DNA of 64,000 nucleotides from Palsa-504 sp963808315 (GCA_963808315.1 CAWEFK010000024.1:496001-560000), one strand, 5' to 3'. Positions 31,118 to 39,545 are shown, counted from the stretch's first letter. The notes: generated from the sequence alone by a model not told the origin. Numbers and translations: made by a program.

Positions 31118-31950
31118 ACCCGCAAGCTTCTCAGGTGAGCGCCCAGGCCGCGGGACCCAGCTACTCCGCGGACGAGATGATGACCGTATCGGCCGCCCGA
31201 GCGCTGCGGGACGGCATGACGTGCTTTGTCGGGATCGGGCTGCCCAGCGCCGCCGCCAACCTGGCGCGCGCGACGCATGCACCGGAGCTGGTGCTGATCT
31301 ACGAATCGGGCACCATCGGGGCCAAGCCCAGCCAGCTGCCGCTGTCGATCGGCGACGGCATCCTGGCCGAGACGGCGGACGCCGTCGTGAGCGTCCCCGA
31401 GATCTTCAACTACTGGCTGCAGCCGGGCCGCATCGACGTCGGCTTCCTGGGCGCCGCCCAGATCGATAAGTTCGGCAACATCAACACCACCGCCATCGGC
31501 GGGGACTACCTACATCCGAAGGTGCGCCTGCCCGGAGCGGGGGGCGCCCCCGAGATCGCCGCCTCGTGCCGTGAGGTGATTGTCGTGCTCAGGCAGCAGG
31601 CCCAGTCGTTCGTCGAGCGCGTGGACTTCGTCACCTCCGTCGGCTACGGGTCGGGCCCGGGTGACCGCGCGCGGCTCGGGCTCACCGGCGCCGGGCCCAA
31701 GAAGATCATCACCGACCTGGGCGTCCTTGAGCCCGATGACCAGACGCTCGAGTTCACGCTGACCGGGTTGTACCCGGGCGTCTCCGCCTCGACCGCGAAA
31801 GGGCGGACCGGCTGGGACCTGGCCATCGCCGCCGAACCGAAGATCATCGCCCCGCCGACCGCTGCGGAGCTCGCGGCTCTGCGCCGGTTCCAGGGCACCC
31901 AAGCAGAGGGCACCCAAGCAGAGGGCACCCAAGCAAGGAGTCACCCATGA
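31114..31950 (+). CDS. pcaJ: 3-oxoadipate CoA-transferase subunit B
   Basis: Beta subunit, carrying the catalytic Glu: the LVLIYESGTIGAKP segment corresponds to the E-S/N-G active-site motif that forms the glutamyl-CoA thioester. CFVGIGLPSAAANLA and IDKFGNINTTAIG are also typical. GTG 31114 overlaps the pcaI stop as GTGA; an open frame from 31057 would overlap pcaI by 60 bases and is rejected. The C-terminus carries three GTQAE/GTQAR repeats from a 15-bp tandem repeat, after which ATGA joins pcaH. About 278 aa, slightly long because of the repeat. Confidence 0.9.
   Translation: MNPQASQVSAQAAGPSYSADEMMTVSAARALRDGMTCFVGIGLPSAAANLARATHAPELVLIYESGTIGAKPSQLPLSIGDGILAETADAVVSVPEIFNYWLQPGRIDVGFLGAAQIDKFGNINTTAIGGDYLHPKVRLPGAGGAPEIAASCREVIVVLRQQAQSFVERVDFVTSVGYGSGPGDRARLGLTGAGPKKIITDLGVLEPDDQTLEFTLTGLYPGVSASTAKGRTGWDLAIAAEPKIIAPPTAAELAALRRFQGTQAEGTQAEGTQARSHP
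31893..31935 (+). repeat. 15-bp tandem repeat at the 3' end of pcaJ
   Basis: Two full units GGGCACCCAAGCAGA and a third partial unit end immediately before the AAGGAG ribosome site of pcaH. Each unit adds GTQAE to PcaJ without changing the frame. Confidence 0.9.
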
Positions 31951-32690
31951 CGGCTGACGTCACGGCGTCCGTGGCGACCCCGGATAGCGGCAAACTGGTC
32001 TTGCCGTCCTACGAGCGCCCCACGGGCCTGCACCCGCCGCTGGACTCCGACGGGTACCGCTCGACCGCGCTACGCCACCCCAAGCAGCCGCTCGTGCTCC
32101 TCCCGCACCGGCTTACCGAGGTGACCGGGCCCCTGCTCGGCGACCAGCTGATCATCGCCACGGATTCGGACCTGACCACGCAGCACGACGGCGAGCCGCA
32201 AGGCCAGCGGATCATCTTGACCGGGCGGGTGCTCGACTCCGGCGGGCGCGCGGTCCCTGACACGCTGGTCGAGATCTGGCAGACCAACGCGGCCGGACGC
32301 TACCGGCACTGGCACGAGCATCATCCGGCCCCGCTGGACCCGAACTTTGACGGGATCGGCCGCTGTATCACCGACTCGGGCGGCCGGTACCGGTTCGTCA
32401 CCATTGCGCCCGGCGCTTACCCGTGGGGGAACCACTACAACGCCTGGCGCCCGGCACACATTCACTTCTCGCTGTTCGGCCGGGCGTTCACCCAGCGGCT
32501 CGTCACCCAGATGTACTTTCCCGGCGACCCGCTGCTGCCACTCGACCCGATCTTCAACTCGGTGCCCGACGCGAAGGCCAGGCAGCGGATGATCGCCGAC
32601 TTCGACCTCGAGCTGACCCAGCCCGAGTGGGCGCTCGGCTACCACTGGGACATCGTGCTTCGGGGCCGCAGCGCGTCGGTCTTCGAGTGA
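31947..32690 (+). CDS. pcaH: Protocatechuate 3,4-dioxygenase beta subunit
   Basis: The iron-bearing subunit of intradiol ring cleavage, converting protocatechuate to 3-carboxymuconate. The Fe(III) ligands are visible: Tyr in APGAYPWGNHYN, a second Tyr within WGNHYNAWRPAHIHF, and the two His of AHIHF. GRVLDSGGRAVPDTLVEIWQTNAAGRY is the intradiol dioxygenase signature. 247 aa, normal. Start ATG 31947 overlaps the pcaJ stop as ATGA and has AAGGAG 7 nt upstream. Confidence 0.95.
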   Translation: MTADVTASVATPDSGKLVLPSYERPTGLHPPLDSDGYRSTALRHPKQPLVLLPHRLTEVTGPLLGDQLIIATDSDLTTQHDGEPQGQRIILTGRVLDSGGRAVPDTLVEIWQTNAAGRYRHWHEHHPAPLDPNFDGIGRCITDSGGRYRFVTIAPGAYPWGNHYNAWRPAHIHFSLFGRAFTQRLVTQMYFPGDPLLPLDPIFNSVPDAKARQRMIADFDLELTQPEWALGYHWDIVLRGRSASVFE

Positions 32691-32722
32691 ATGAGAAAGA
32701 CGACTACAGGGCGGAAAGACAC

Positions 32723-33292
32723 ATGCCAGGGCTGACTCCTTCGCAGACCGTAGGGCCTTACTTCGCGATGAGGCTGCCGTGGCCGGACGGCCCGTTCGTA
32801 GTGGCCGAGGGAACTCCCGGCGCGATCACGATCGTCGGCCGGCTCTACGACGGGGCGGGGGACATCATTCCGGACGGGATGATCGAAACGTGGCAGGCGG
32901 GCCCGGACGGACGTTTCGCTCACCCCGATGATCCGCGCGGCCCCACCCCGGGCGGTTATCACGGCTTCCGCGGCTTCGGCCGGTGCCCGACCGCGCCGGA
33001 CGGCTCCTATCGCATCATCACGCTCAAGCCCGGGCCCCTGCCCACCCCCGACGGCAGCATCGAGGCGCCGCACCTGGACGTGTCCGTCTTCGCCCGCGGC
33101 CTGCTCGACCGGGTCGTGACCCGAATGTACTTCCCCGAGGAGCGGACCGCCAACGCGGCCGACCCGGTGCTGTGTTCCATCACCGATCTGTCGCGGCGGG
33201 CCACGCTGATCGCGGCGCCTGAGCCGGAAGGCGAGCTCAGGTTCGACATCCGGCTGCAGGGCGAGTGCGAGACTGTTTTCTTTGATGTCTGA
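32723..33292 (+). CDS. pcaG: Protocatechuate 3,4-dioxygenase alpha subunit
   Basis: Structural partner of PcaH with the same intradiol fold but without the iron ligands. MPGLTPSQTVGPYFAM opens it, IIPDGMIETWQAGPDGRF matches the family signature, and PHLDVSVFARGLLDRVVTRMYFPEE lies where PcaH has AHIHF, lacking the His pair as expected for the alpha subunit. 189 aa, normal. Start ATG 32723 has GGAAAG 5 nt upstream, 30 bases after pcaH. The stop lies beside an in-frame ATG of the next gene. Confidence 0.93.
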   Translation: MPGLTPSQTVGPYFAMRLPWPDGPFVVAEGTPGAITIVGRLYDGAGDIIPDGMIETWQAGPDGRFAHPDDPRGPTPGGYHGFRGFGRCPTAPDGSYRIITLKPGPLPTPDGSIEAPHLDVSVFARGLLDRVVTRMYFPEERTANAADPVLCSITDLSRRATLIAAPEPEGELRFDIRLQGECETVFFDV

Positions 33293-33323
33293 GATCCCGT
33301 CCGCGCTCAGCCCTGGAGGAACC

Positions 33324-34352
33324 ATGCTGCCCTGGTCCGCCGACCTCGCCGGCCGCATTGACGAGCACGTCATCAGCAGCGAGCTGCTGCGGGGCAACCC
33401 GCTGGGGGACCCGCACGAGCGTCCGCTGGCGGTGTACGTGCCGCCGGGATACGACCAGGAACCCGATCGCCGGTACCCGGCCGTCTATGTCATCCAGGGG
33501 TACACCGGGCACCTAGCCATGTGGCGGAACAGGTCGCCCTTCCGGCTGCCCTTTCCCGAGGCGGCCGACGCGGGGTTTGCCGGCGGCGACATTCCTCCGG
33601 CGATCGTGGTGTACGTCGATGCCTGGACCGGCTACGGCGGCAGCCAGTTCGTCGACTCGCCAGGGACGGGTCGGTACCACTCTTACCTATGTGACGAGGT
33701 AGTGCCCTGGGTGGACGCGCGGTACCGGACCCAGCCCGATGCGGCGCACCGGGCGATCATGGGCAAGTCGAGCGGTGGGTTCGGCGCGATGATCACGCCG
33801 ATGCTGCGGCCCGACCTGTTCGGTGCCCTGGCCACGCACGCCGGCGACACGCTGTATGAGTACTGCTACATACCCGATTTCGCCACCGCGGTCAGGCATC
33901 TGCGTCGCTACGACGGTGACATCTGGCGCTGGTGGGACGACTTTTCCTCCCGGGTGGCCTTCACCAAGGAAGAGGATGCGTCGCTGCTCAGCCTGCTCGG
34001 CGTGTCCGCGTGCTTCTCCGCGCACGATGACGGTACCGTCGACCTGCCGTTCGATCCGGCGACCGGGGTGATCCGGCTGGCCGTATGGCAGCGGTGGCTG
34101 GACTGGGACCCGGTGCGGATGGCGCCAGCCCACGCGGAAGCCCTGCGCGGGCTGAAGGCAATCTGGATCAACGCCGGCACCAGGGACGAGTACCATCTCG
34201 ACCTTGGTGCCACGGCCTTCCGGGCCGCGCTCGGTGATGTGGGCGTAGCCGACGACGTCGTACATTTTGAGCTTTTCGACGCCGGACACGGGGGCATCGA
34301 CTATCGCTACCCGATGTCACTGGCCTGGCTGTGCGGCCGGATGACTAAGTAG
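33324..34352 (+). CDS. Alpha/beta-hydrolase of the esterase D family
   Basis: LGDPHERPLAVYVPPGYDQEP is the usual esterase D (PF00756) start; AIMGKSSGGFGAM holds the nucleophile Ser in G-x-S-x-G, and a C-terminal DAGHGGID supplies the likely His. About 342 aa. The ATG at 33324 has GGAGG close upstream; ATG 33285, overlapping the pcaG stop, is the alternative. It is the last gene of the pca operon in the place where pcaD might be expected, but it does not resemble PcaD enol-lactonases closely. It may hydrolyse an aromatic ester feeding the pathway. Specificity unknown. Confidence 0.8.
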   Translation: MLPWSADLAGRIDEHVISSELLRGNPLGDPHERPLAVYVPPGYDQEPDRRYPAVYVIQGYTGHLAMWRNRSPFRLPFPEAADAGFAGGDIPPAIVVYVDAWTGYGGSQFVDSPGTGRYHSYLCDEVVPWVDARYRTQPDAAHRAIMGKSSGGFGAMITPMLRPDLFGALATHAGDTLYEYCYIPDFATAVRHLRRYDGDIWRWWDDFSSRVAFTKEEDASLLSLLGVSACFSAHDDGTVDLPFDPATGVIRLAVWQRWLDWDPVRMAPAHAEALRGLKAIWINAGTRDEYHLDLGATAFRAALGDVGVADDVVHFELFDAGHGGIDYRYPMSLAWLCGRMTK

Positions 34353-34447
34353 CGGCTAAGTAGCCGTCAGCCGGCGCAGCGGTCTGGTACGTTTCCGGTC
34401 GTATCGGGAACGGCTGGAACCTCCGAACCTTCGAATGGAGAGACGTT

Positions 34448-34960
34448 ATGCGCAAGACCGGGTGGGCAGCTGCCGCCGGGCTCGGATCGCTGGTCATGCT
34501 GCTAGCCGCGTGCGGGGGATCGTCATCGAGCAGCTCGACGCCGACCTCGACCGCCGCCGCCACCGGCCAAGCGTCCAGCGCCGCGCTGGCGGGCTTGCCC
34601 GCGCCTGGGTCGACCGTGCTGATTGTGCAGCAGTCGGCTCTCGGCTACGTGCTGGCCGAGGCCAACGGGCTGGTCGTCTACACGTACGACAAGGACAGCA
34701 AGGGCGGTCAGCCCACCTGCACCGGCTCCTGTGCGTCGACCTGGCTGCCGGTGACCGGCAAGCCCGTGGCCAGCGCGGCGGACAAGCTGCCGGGCACGCT
34801 CGGCACGGTTTCAGACGCGAACGGGGCCAAGCAGGTCACCTACAACGGCCTGCCGCTTTACACGTTCAAGGGCGCGAAAATCCTGGCCACCAAGGCTAAC
34901 GGCACGGGCGGCGTGTGGCACGTCATCAAGCTGTCCGCGAGTGACATCAAGACGGGCTGA
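34448..34960 (+). CDS. Secreted-repeat lipoprotein (PF03640-like), copy 1
   Basis: MRKTGWAAAAGLGSLVMLLAAC is a lipoprotein signal with the lipobox LAAC, followed by a Ser-rich linker. The domain carries the Y-x(F/W/Y)-x-x-D repeats of the secreted repeat family: LAEANGLVVYTYDKDSKGG, CTGSCASTWLPVTG and YNGLPLYTFKGA. Function in the family is poorly known; it sits on the outer face of the membrane. GGAGAGACGTT precedes the ATG. A second copy follows 30 bases later, so the pair is a tandem duplication. Confidence 0.85.
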   Translation: MRKTGWAAAAGLGSLVMLLAACGGSSSSSSTPTSTAAATGQASSAALAGLPAPGSTVLIVQQSALGYVLAEANGLVVYTYDKDSKGGQPTCTGSCASTWLPVTGKPVASAADKLPGTLGTVSDANGAKQVTYNGLPLYTFKGAKILATKANGTGGVWHVIKLSASDIKTG

Positions 34961-34989
34961 GCCGAGCCGCCCCTGCGAAGGAGATGTGC

Positions 34990-35559
34990 ATGCACAAAAC
35001 CGGGTGGGCCGCAGCTGCCGGTCTCGGGTCGTTGGCACTGCTGCTGGCCGCGTGCGGAGGGTCATCGAGTTCGCCGAACTCTGCGGTCGGCACGGCTTCC
35101 GGTACGGCCCAGGCCACCGTGTCAGGGTCGAGCGCACCGTCGACGCCCGCCGCCCATAACAGCGCGGGGCCGCAGCCAAGCACCGGCGGGGTATCGTTCC
35201 CGCCGGTGGGTACGACCGTCCTGATCGTGCAGAAGTCAGCCATCGGCTATGTGCTGGCCGAGGCCAACGGCCAGGTTGTCTACGTCTACAGCAAGGACAC
35301 CAAGGGCGGCGCACCCACCTGTACCGGGTCGTGCGCCACGACCTGGCCGCCGGTTACCGGCGTGCCCAAGGCCGGACCGGCCGACACCTTCCCTGGCTCG
35401 TTCGCAGTGATCAAGGGCGCGGGCGGCGTCGAGCAGATTACCTACGACGGTATGCCGCTCTACCGCCTGGCCGGGGCCAAACCGCTGACCACCAAGGGCA
35501 ACGGCCTCGCTGGCGAGTGGCACGTGGTTCAGCTCTCCGCGAGCGACATCAGCAGCTAG
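34990..35559 (+). CDS. Secreted-repeat lipoprotein (PF03640-like), copy 2
   Basis: Nearly the same signal as copy 1 (MHKTGWAAAAGLGSLALLLAAC) and the same repeats: LAEANGQVVYVYSKDTKGG, CTGSCATTWPPVTG, YDGMPLYRLAGA. The linker after the lipidated Cys is about 20 residues longer. ATG 34990 has GAAGGAG at 6 nt, better than the ATG two codons earlier, which abuts the site. Convergent with the SDR gene; GCGGTTACCGC just after the stop is a minimal hairpin. Confidence 0.85.
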   Translation: MHKTGWAAAAGLGSLALLLAACGGSSSSPNSAVGTASGTAQATVSGSSAPSTPAAHNSAGPQPSTGGVSFPPVGTTVLIVQKSAIGYVLAEANGQVVYVYSKDTKGGAPTCTGSCATTWPPVTGVPKAGPADTFPGSFAVIKGAGGVEQITYDGMPLYRLAGAKPLTTKGNGLAGEWHVVQLSASDISS

Positions 35560-35562
35560 CGG

Positions 35563-36309
35563 TTACCGCAAGTAAGAGGCTCCGTTGAGGTCGAGGATGG
35601 TCCCGCTGGCCCACTCGGCGGCGTCGGAGGCCAGGTAGACGACGGCCGCCGCGATCTCTTCGGGCGTCGCGACCCGGTTGAACGGGCTCTGGGCCCGGAT
35701 CTCCGCCCCCAGCGGCGAATTCAGGTCCGCCGCGGCCATCTCGGTGTCGACGTAGCCCGGCGCCACCATGCCGACCGAGATGCCCAGCGGGGCCAGGGCC
35801 CGCGCCATCGACTGGCCGAACGCGTTCAGGCCCGCCTTGCTGGCCGCGTAGGCCGGATGGCGGGGCTCACCGCGGAACGCGCCGCGCGAGGTCACGTTGA
35901 CGATCCGGCCCCCGGTTTCCTTCATGTGCTGCACGGCGCACCAGGTTACGTTGGCCGCGCCGATCAGGTTGACACCCAGGGTCTGCTGCCACGCGTCCTG
36001 CCACTGCTGGTAAGACACCTCGGTAACCGGGTGCCCCAGGTAGATCCCGGCGTTGTTCACCAGCACATCCAGGCCGTCGAGCTCGGCGGCGGCCGCGTCG
36101 ACCATCCGCCGGACGGCCTCGGCGTCCGCCAGGTCGGCCTGCACGACGATATGACCGCGGCCCGGCAGCCCGGCCCGTACCTCCTGGGCCAGTCCGGCCG
36201 AATCGCGATGGTGCACCGCGACCCGGTCGCCGAGCTCCGCGAATGCCCGCGCGACCGCCCGGCCGATGCCCCGTGACGCCCCCGTCACCAGGACTGCTCG
36301 CTTGGTCAA
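35563..36309 (-). CDS. SDR-family oxidoreductase, FabG-like
   Basis: A classical short-chain dehydrogenase: cofactor loop VLVTGASRGIGRAVARAF, NNAG in DVLVNNAGIYLG, catalytic Ser in VNVTSRGAF, Y-x3-K in YAASKAGLNAF, and the GYVDTEM turn. It is probably NADP-dependent and acts on a keto/hydroxy compound; substrate unknown. The TTG at 36309 is preceded by TAAGGAG at 4 nt and places the first strand correctly. ATG 36330 would include that ribosome site in the coding region. No neighbours suggest its pathway. Confidence 0.85.
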   Translation of the reverse strand: MTKRAVLVTGASRGIGRAVARAFAELGDRVAVHHRDSAGLAQEVRAGLPGRGHIVVQADLADAEAVRRMVDAAAAELDGLDVLVNNAGIYLGHPVTEVSYQQWQDAWQQTLGVNLIGAANVTWCAVQHMKETGGRIVNVTSRGAFRGEPRHPAYAASKAGLNAFGQSMARALAPLGISVGMVAPGYVDTEMAAADLNSPLGAEIRAQSPFNRVATPEEIAAAVVYLASDAAEWASGTILDLNGASYLR

Positions 36310-36420
36310 GATTCTCCTTAGGGCCACCATGCTGTTCGGTCTTTTCTGCCGAACGGACGGTGGTTCATGTTCCCAGATCCCGGCCTGGCCGAACACCGGA
36401 GCCCCCCGGGGGCCCGATCG

Positions 36421-37191
36421 TCAGCTGGCCGAGCCCTCCGCCCCGCCTCGCGATGATGACGTCAGCGTCGGCGGACCGAGGTAACGTGCCCGGCGCTGGG
36501 ACGGGCGCAGGACGGTCCTGGCCATTGTCATCAGCCGCTGGTGCGCCGGTATCGGCAACGCCCGGTTCACCCGTTCGCGGAGTATGGCCACGCCGTCCCC
36601 GTCCAGTCGCGGAAAGGCGACGGCGCGTCCGGCCATCGCCAGGATTATCGCTTCGGCTTCGCCGCGCACCGGCGCACCGGCGTGGCCCGATGTCCATCCG
36701 GTGTCGGTCGCCTCGAATCGCAGTTCGCCCAGCCGCCCGCCGACGGCGAAGCCGGGGCTCGGCGCGGTGGCCAGATGATGGAAGGTCACCGCCAGCCGGT
36801 CCTCCGGGATGACCCGGTCGATTCCGAGCGGGATCCTGACGTCCAGGTCATGCAGGACGAGGTCGGCCAGCACGGGGTCGTACCCGGACCTGGGGACCGT
36901 GGTCCTGGCCGTGGCGTGGCGGCGCAAGCTGCCGGCCAGGTCCGCGGTGGAGCGCCGCGCGTACAAACGGGCCAGCCGTTCGTTGCCGGGAGCGAAGTCG
37001 CCGGCGTAGACAAGCATGCACAGGTAGATTTTCGGCTGCCCGAAGCGCAGGTAGCTCACCAGATGCGCGCCGACTTCGTGGACCGTCCACGCCTCGCACA
37101 AGCTCGGCCGCGCCAGTTGCTCCTCGCTCAGGCCGACGAGCAGATCGGCCATGTGCTGGCGCTCGGCCACGATCATCTCGTGCACCCGCAT
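36421..37191 (-). CDS. Maleylpyruvate isomerase family, mycothiol-dependent (DinB-like)
   Basis: VHEMIVAERQHMADLLVGLSEEQL and PSLCEAWTVHEVGAHLVSYL match the N-terminal four-helix DinB-like domain; the His residues of the VHEVGAH segment belong to the metal site. HDLDVRIPLG is also typical, and a C-terminal domain follows. Members use mycothiol, the actinomycete thiol, but individual functions are mostly unknown. ATG 37191 gives a conventional N-terminus; the open frame continues to 37275 without good content. Divergent from the P-loop protein gene. Confidence 0.8.
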   Translation of the reverse strand: MRVHEMIVAERQHMADLLVGLSEEQLARPSLCEAWTVHEVGAHLVSYLRFGQPKIYLCMLVYAGDFAPGNERLARLYARRSTADLAGSLRRHATARTTVPRSGYDPVLADLVLHDLDVRIPLGIDRVIPEDRLAVTFHHLATAPSPGFAVGGRLGELRFEATDTGWTSGHAGAPVRGEAEAIILAMAGRAVAFPRLDGDGVAILRERVNRALPIPAHQRLMTMARTVLRPSQRRARYLGPPTLTSSSRGGAEGSAS

Positions 37192-37295
37192 CTGTCGACG
37201 ATACGACGCCCGCGCCCCTGCCGATTCTCGTGCCTTGCCGGTGGGAATCTGAACCCGGTCTACGTACCCGTGCACGGCTGGACCATCCTGGCCTT

Positions 37296-37871
37296 ATGAG
37301 CATTCCTGCACCCGCCTGGGTGGTGGCGGGGCCGCCCGGCGCCGGGAAGAGCACCGTCGCGGCCGCCCTGCTGGCCGGACTCACGCCAACGCCGGCCCTG
37401 CTCGACAAGGACACGATGTACGAGTCGTTCGTGGCGGCTATCCTGACGTCCGCGCAGCGCCCCGCGAAAGAGCGTGAGGGACCGTGGTACGACGAGCACA
37501 TCAAGGTGCACGAGTACGCCGGGATGACCGCGACCGCACGGGAGATCCGCGCGCACGGGTGCCCGGTCCTGCTCTCCGGCCCGTTCACCGGGCAGATCCA
37601 CGACGGGCAGCGATGGCGGTCCTGGGTCGCCGAACTCGGCGGCGGGACCGTGCGCCTGGTCTGGATCAGGTCAGACGAGGCGACCTTGCGCCACCGGCTG
37701 GTGGCGCGCGGGCTCGACCGGGACGCGGCCAAGCTGGCAAACTTCGCGCAGTTCGGCGCCTACATGCGGCTCGGTGCCGAGCCGGCCGCCCCGCATGCCA
37801 CCATCGATAACCGCCTGTCGGCTGCCGTGCCGCTGGCCGATCAGGTCGCCGCCCTGGTCGCGCGGGCCTAG
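37296..37871 (+). CDS. P-loop ATPase / small-molecule kinase-like protein
   Basis: The Walker A motif GPPGAGKST is at residues 12-20, with LLDKDTMYESF behind it and a lid-like RLVARGLDRDAAKL, as in AAA-33/gluconate-kinase-like phosphotransferases. 191 aa, intact. It probably phosphorylates a small molecule, perhaps a drug or sugar; specificity cannot be read. It opens with ATG 37296, with no strong ribosome site. The stop lies 5 bases from the stop of the convergent SnoaL-like gene. Confidence 0.8.
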   Translation: MSIPAPAWVVAGPPGAGKSTVAAALLAGLTPTPALLDKDTMYESFVAAILTSAQRPAKEREGPWYDEHIKVHEYAGMTATAREIRAHGCPVLLSGPFTGQIHDGQRWRSWVAELGGGTVRLVWIRSDEATLRHRLVARGLDRDAAKLANFAQFGAYMRLGAEPAAPHATIDNRLSAAVPLADQVAALVARA

Positions 37872-37876
37872 CACAC

Positions 37877-38221
37877 CTACGTGTGCAGCAGCGTGTAGCG
37901 GACGGTCTGCACCCGGATCTGGCCGTCGGCGAACACGAAGGTGTCGATGCCGTCGTCGACCCTGGTCGCGCCGGCGTCGGCGGCCCATTCCAGGAAGAGC
38001 ACGTCGCCCTCGTAGAGCTGTGTCTTCAGAGTCCAGGCGGCGTCGGGCACATCGGCGAGCAGCTGGGTGAAAGCCTGGCGGATGCCCTCCTGGCCCCGCT
38101 TGATGCCCGCGGGCGAGATGAAAACGGCGTCGTCGGCGTAGTCAGCGACGATGCCCTCCAGGTCCCCCGCGCCAAGGGCCTGGACATGGTGCTTGAACAC
38201 TTCCTCGGGCGTGCGCGTCAT
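37877..38221 (-). CDS. SnoaL-like / nuclear transport factor 2-fold protein
   Basis: 114 aa. FKHHVQALGAGDLEGIVADYADDAVFIS is the usual opening helix and strand of the NTF2 fold, with TFVFADGQIRVQTVRY as the last hairpin. Such proteins are small isomerases, cyclases or unknown ligand binders. AAGGAGGAG stands 4-6 nt before the ATG, an unusually strong ribosome site, suggesting high expression. Monocistronic. Confidence 0.8.
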   Translation of the reverse strand: MTRTPEEVFKHHVQALGAGDLEGIVADYADDAVFISPAGIKRGQEGIRQAFTQLLADVPDAAWTLKTQLYEGDVLFLEWAADAGATRVDDGIDTFVFADGQIRVQTVRYTLLHT

Positions 38222-38400
38222 CGCGCTCCTCCTTTGACACAGCTGCGGTTTCCTTCACCTTACGGTCGCCGCCCCGGCTGCGGGTAGGCCGTTCTGCTCG
38301 CCGCCGTAATTCCTCCCGCGCCAGCCCCCCGACGGCCGCAGCCGTGCTTGTGCCTATTCTTTGAGGTGCTGGGGCCGGGTAATCGGGGCGAAGGGTCGCT

Positions 38401-38880
38401 ATGGCTGATCACGAGAAGATGCGAGCCTCCGATGCCGACCGGCAGGAGGTGATCCAGCGCCTGCGGACCGCGCTCGAAGAGGGCCGCCTGAAGATGGACG
38501 AGTACCTCGATCGCATGGGCCAGGCGTCGGAGGCCGTGACCTACGGCGAACTCACCCCGCTGTACGCGGATCTGCCCGAGAGCAGCCCGATGGTTCGGCC
38601 GGAACCGGTCGCGCCGGCCGTCCCGCCGGCCGGGCGGCCAGCTAGTCCCGCGCGGGACGGGCATCCGCTCAAGGTCGTGTGGACCGTCTGGGGAGCGGTC
38701 GTGTCGCTCAACGTGGTGATCTGGGTCCTGGTCTGTGCCAGCGCCGGTCAGCTGGTTTACCCCTGGCCCGTCTGGGTGGCCGGCCCGTGGGGCGCGGTCC
38801 TGCTCGTCCTGACGGTTTGTCTCCCACACGGTCGCAGCAGCCAGCCCGACCCGAGCCGCCTGCCGCCCGGGCCGCGGTAG
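38401..38880 (+). CDS. DUF1707 domain membrane protein
   Basis: MRASDADRQEVIQRLRTALEEGRL...EYLDRM is the DUF1707 domain of actinomycetes (residues 7-60). A proline-rich linker follows, then two membrane helices (residues about 97-118 and 123-140) of the 2TM type. 159 aa. Its role is unknown; related proteins are thought to act at the membrane. No operon partner on this strand. Confidence 0.8.
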   Translation: MADHEKMRASDADRQEVIQRLRTALEEGRLKMDEYLDRMGQASEAVTYGELTPLYADLPESSPMVRPEPVAPAVPPAGRPASPARDGHPLKVVWTVWGAVVSLNVVIWVLVCASAGQLVYPWPVWVAGPWGAVLLVLTVCLPHGRSSQPDPSRLPPGPR

Positions 38881-39119
38881 CCAAGCTGGCCGCGGCCCAC
38901 CTCACCGGCGCGGAAATGGCCGCAGGTCCGGCTCGACCCAGCCGTGCCGGGCAGGCCCGGCAGCCAGGGTCGCCGACCGGTAGTGCTGGCTGAGCAGGCC
39001 AGGTTGATGTGCTGACGGTGCCGGAACTGCCCCGAGGGGCCGGTGATCGCGGGCAGGATCGCGGCGAGTTCGGCGTCGGGGGAGCCATGCGCTCCCGGCG
39101 GCATCGGGTGGTGTGGCAT
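38757..39119 (-). CDS. Possible small gene coupled to MarR (uncertain)
   Basis: An ATG at 39117-39119 overlaps the marR stop as TAATG, as in coupled genes. The first 40 residues (DAELAAILPAITGPSGQFRHRQHINLA) look protein-like, with an F-R-H-R-x-H-x-x-L-A segment seen in small actinomycete proteins. After that the frame becomes poor and runs over the DUF1707 gene on the other strand, so an indel near 39000 or a shorter gene is likely. Confidence 0.3.
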   Translation of the reverse strand: MPHHPMPPGAHGSPDAELAAILPAITGPSGQFRHRQHINLACSASTTGRRPWLPGLPGTAGSSRTCGHFRAGEVGRGQLGYRGPGGRRLGSGWLLRPCGRQTVRTSRTAPHGPATQTGQG

Positions 39120-39526
39120 TAGCAGATCTCCTGCAGTGCGATGACGACGCCGTGATAGCCGGCGATCTGGGTGGCGGAAAGGCGGGCCAGCGCCCGGCGT
39201 TCCAGGTCTGACACGGCAGCGAGCACACGCGTGGCCACCGCCTGCCCCGGCTCGGTCAGGGCGAGCCGGAATGAACGGCGGTCGGCCGGGTCGAGCTCTC
39301 TGCTGAGGTATCCGCGGTTCTCGAGCCGGTCAAGCACGCCGGTGAGGGTGCTGCCCTTGGTCCCGGTCCGCTCGCTCAGCTGGCGGACGTTGACGGTGCC
39401 TCCGTCGCCGAGATTGGCCAGCGCGTTGATCTCGGCCGCGTTCAGGTTCAGGTCGGCCAGTGCCGCACCCAGCGCGTGCAGGGTGTGGTGCGTGGTCTTC
39501 TGCAGGGCCAGCACCGGCCCAGGCAC
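39119..39526 (-). CDS. MarR-family transcriptional regulator
   Basis: A 135-aa winged-helix protein. LNAAEINALANLGDGGTVNVRQLSERTGTKGSTLTGVLDRLENRG forms the helix-turn-helix, and SRELDPADRRSFRLALTEPG is the wing with the D-x-R-D/R motif of MarR proteins. It is divergent from a methyltransferase gene, and a palindrome (39546-39562) sits just upstream of its start, where autoregulation would act. The ligand is unknown. The GTG at 39526 is the first start in frame. Confidence 0.88.
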   Translation of the reverse strand: MPGPVLALQKTTHHTLHALGAALADLNLNAAEINALANLGDGGTVNVRQLSERTGTKGSTLTGVLDRLENRGYLSRELDPADRRSFRLALTEPGQAVATRVLAAVSDLERRALARLSATQIAGYHGVVIALQEIC

Positions 39527-39545
39527 GCCCGCATCATTTACTTCA

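Noticed and set aside
33324..34352. The esterase as PcaD
   Set aside because: It is about 80 residues longer than PcaD enol-lactonases and matches the esterase D family at its N-terminus; the possibility is kept only as a finding.
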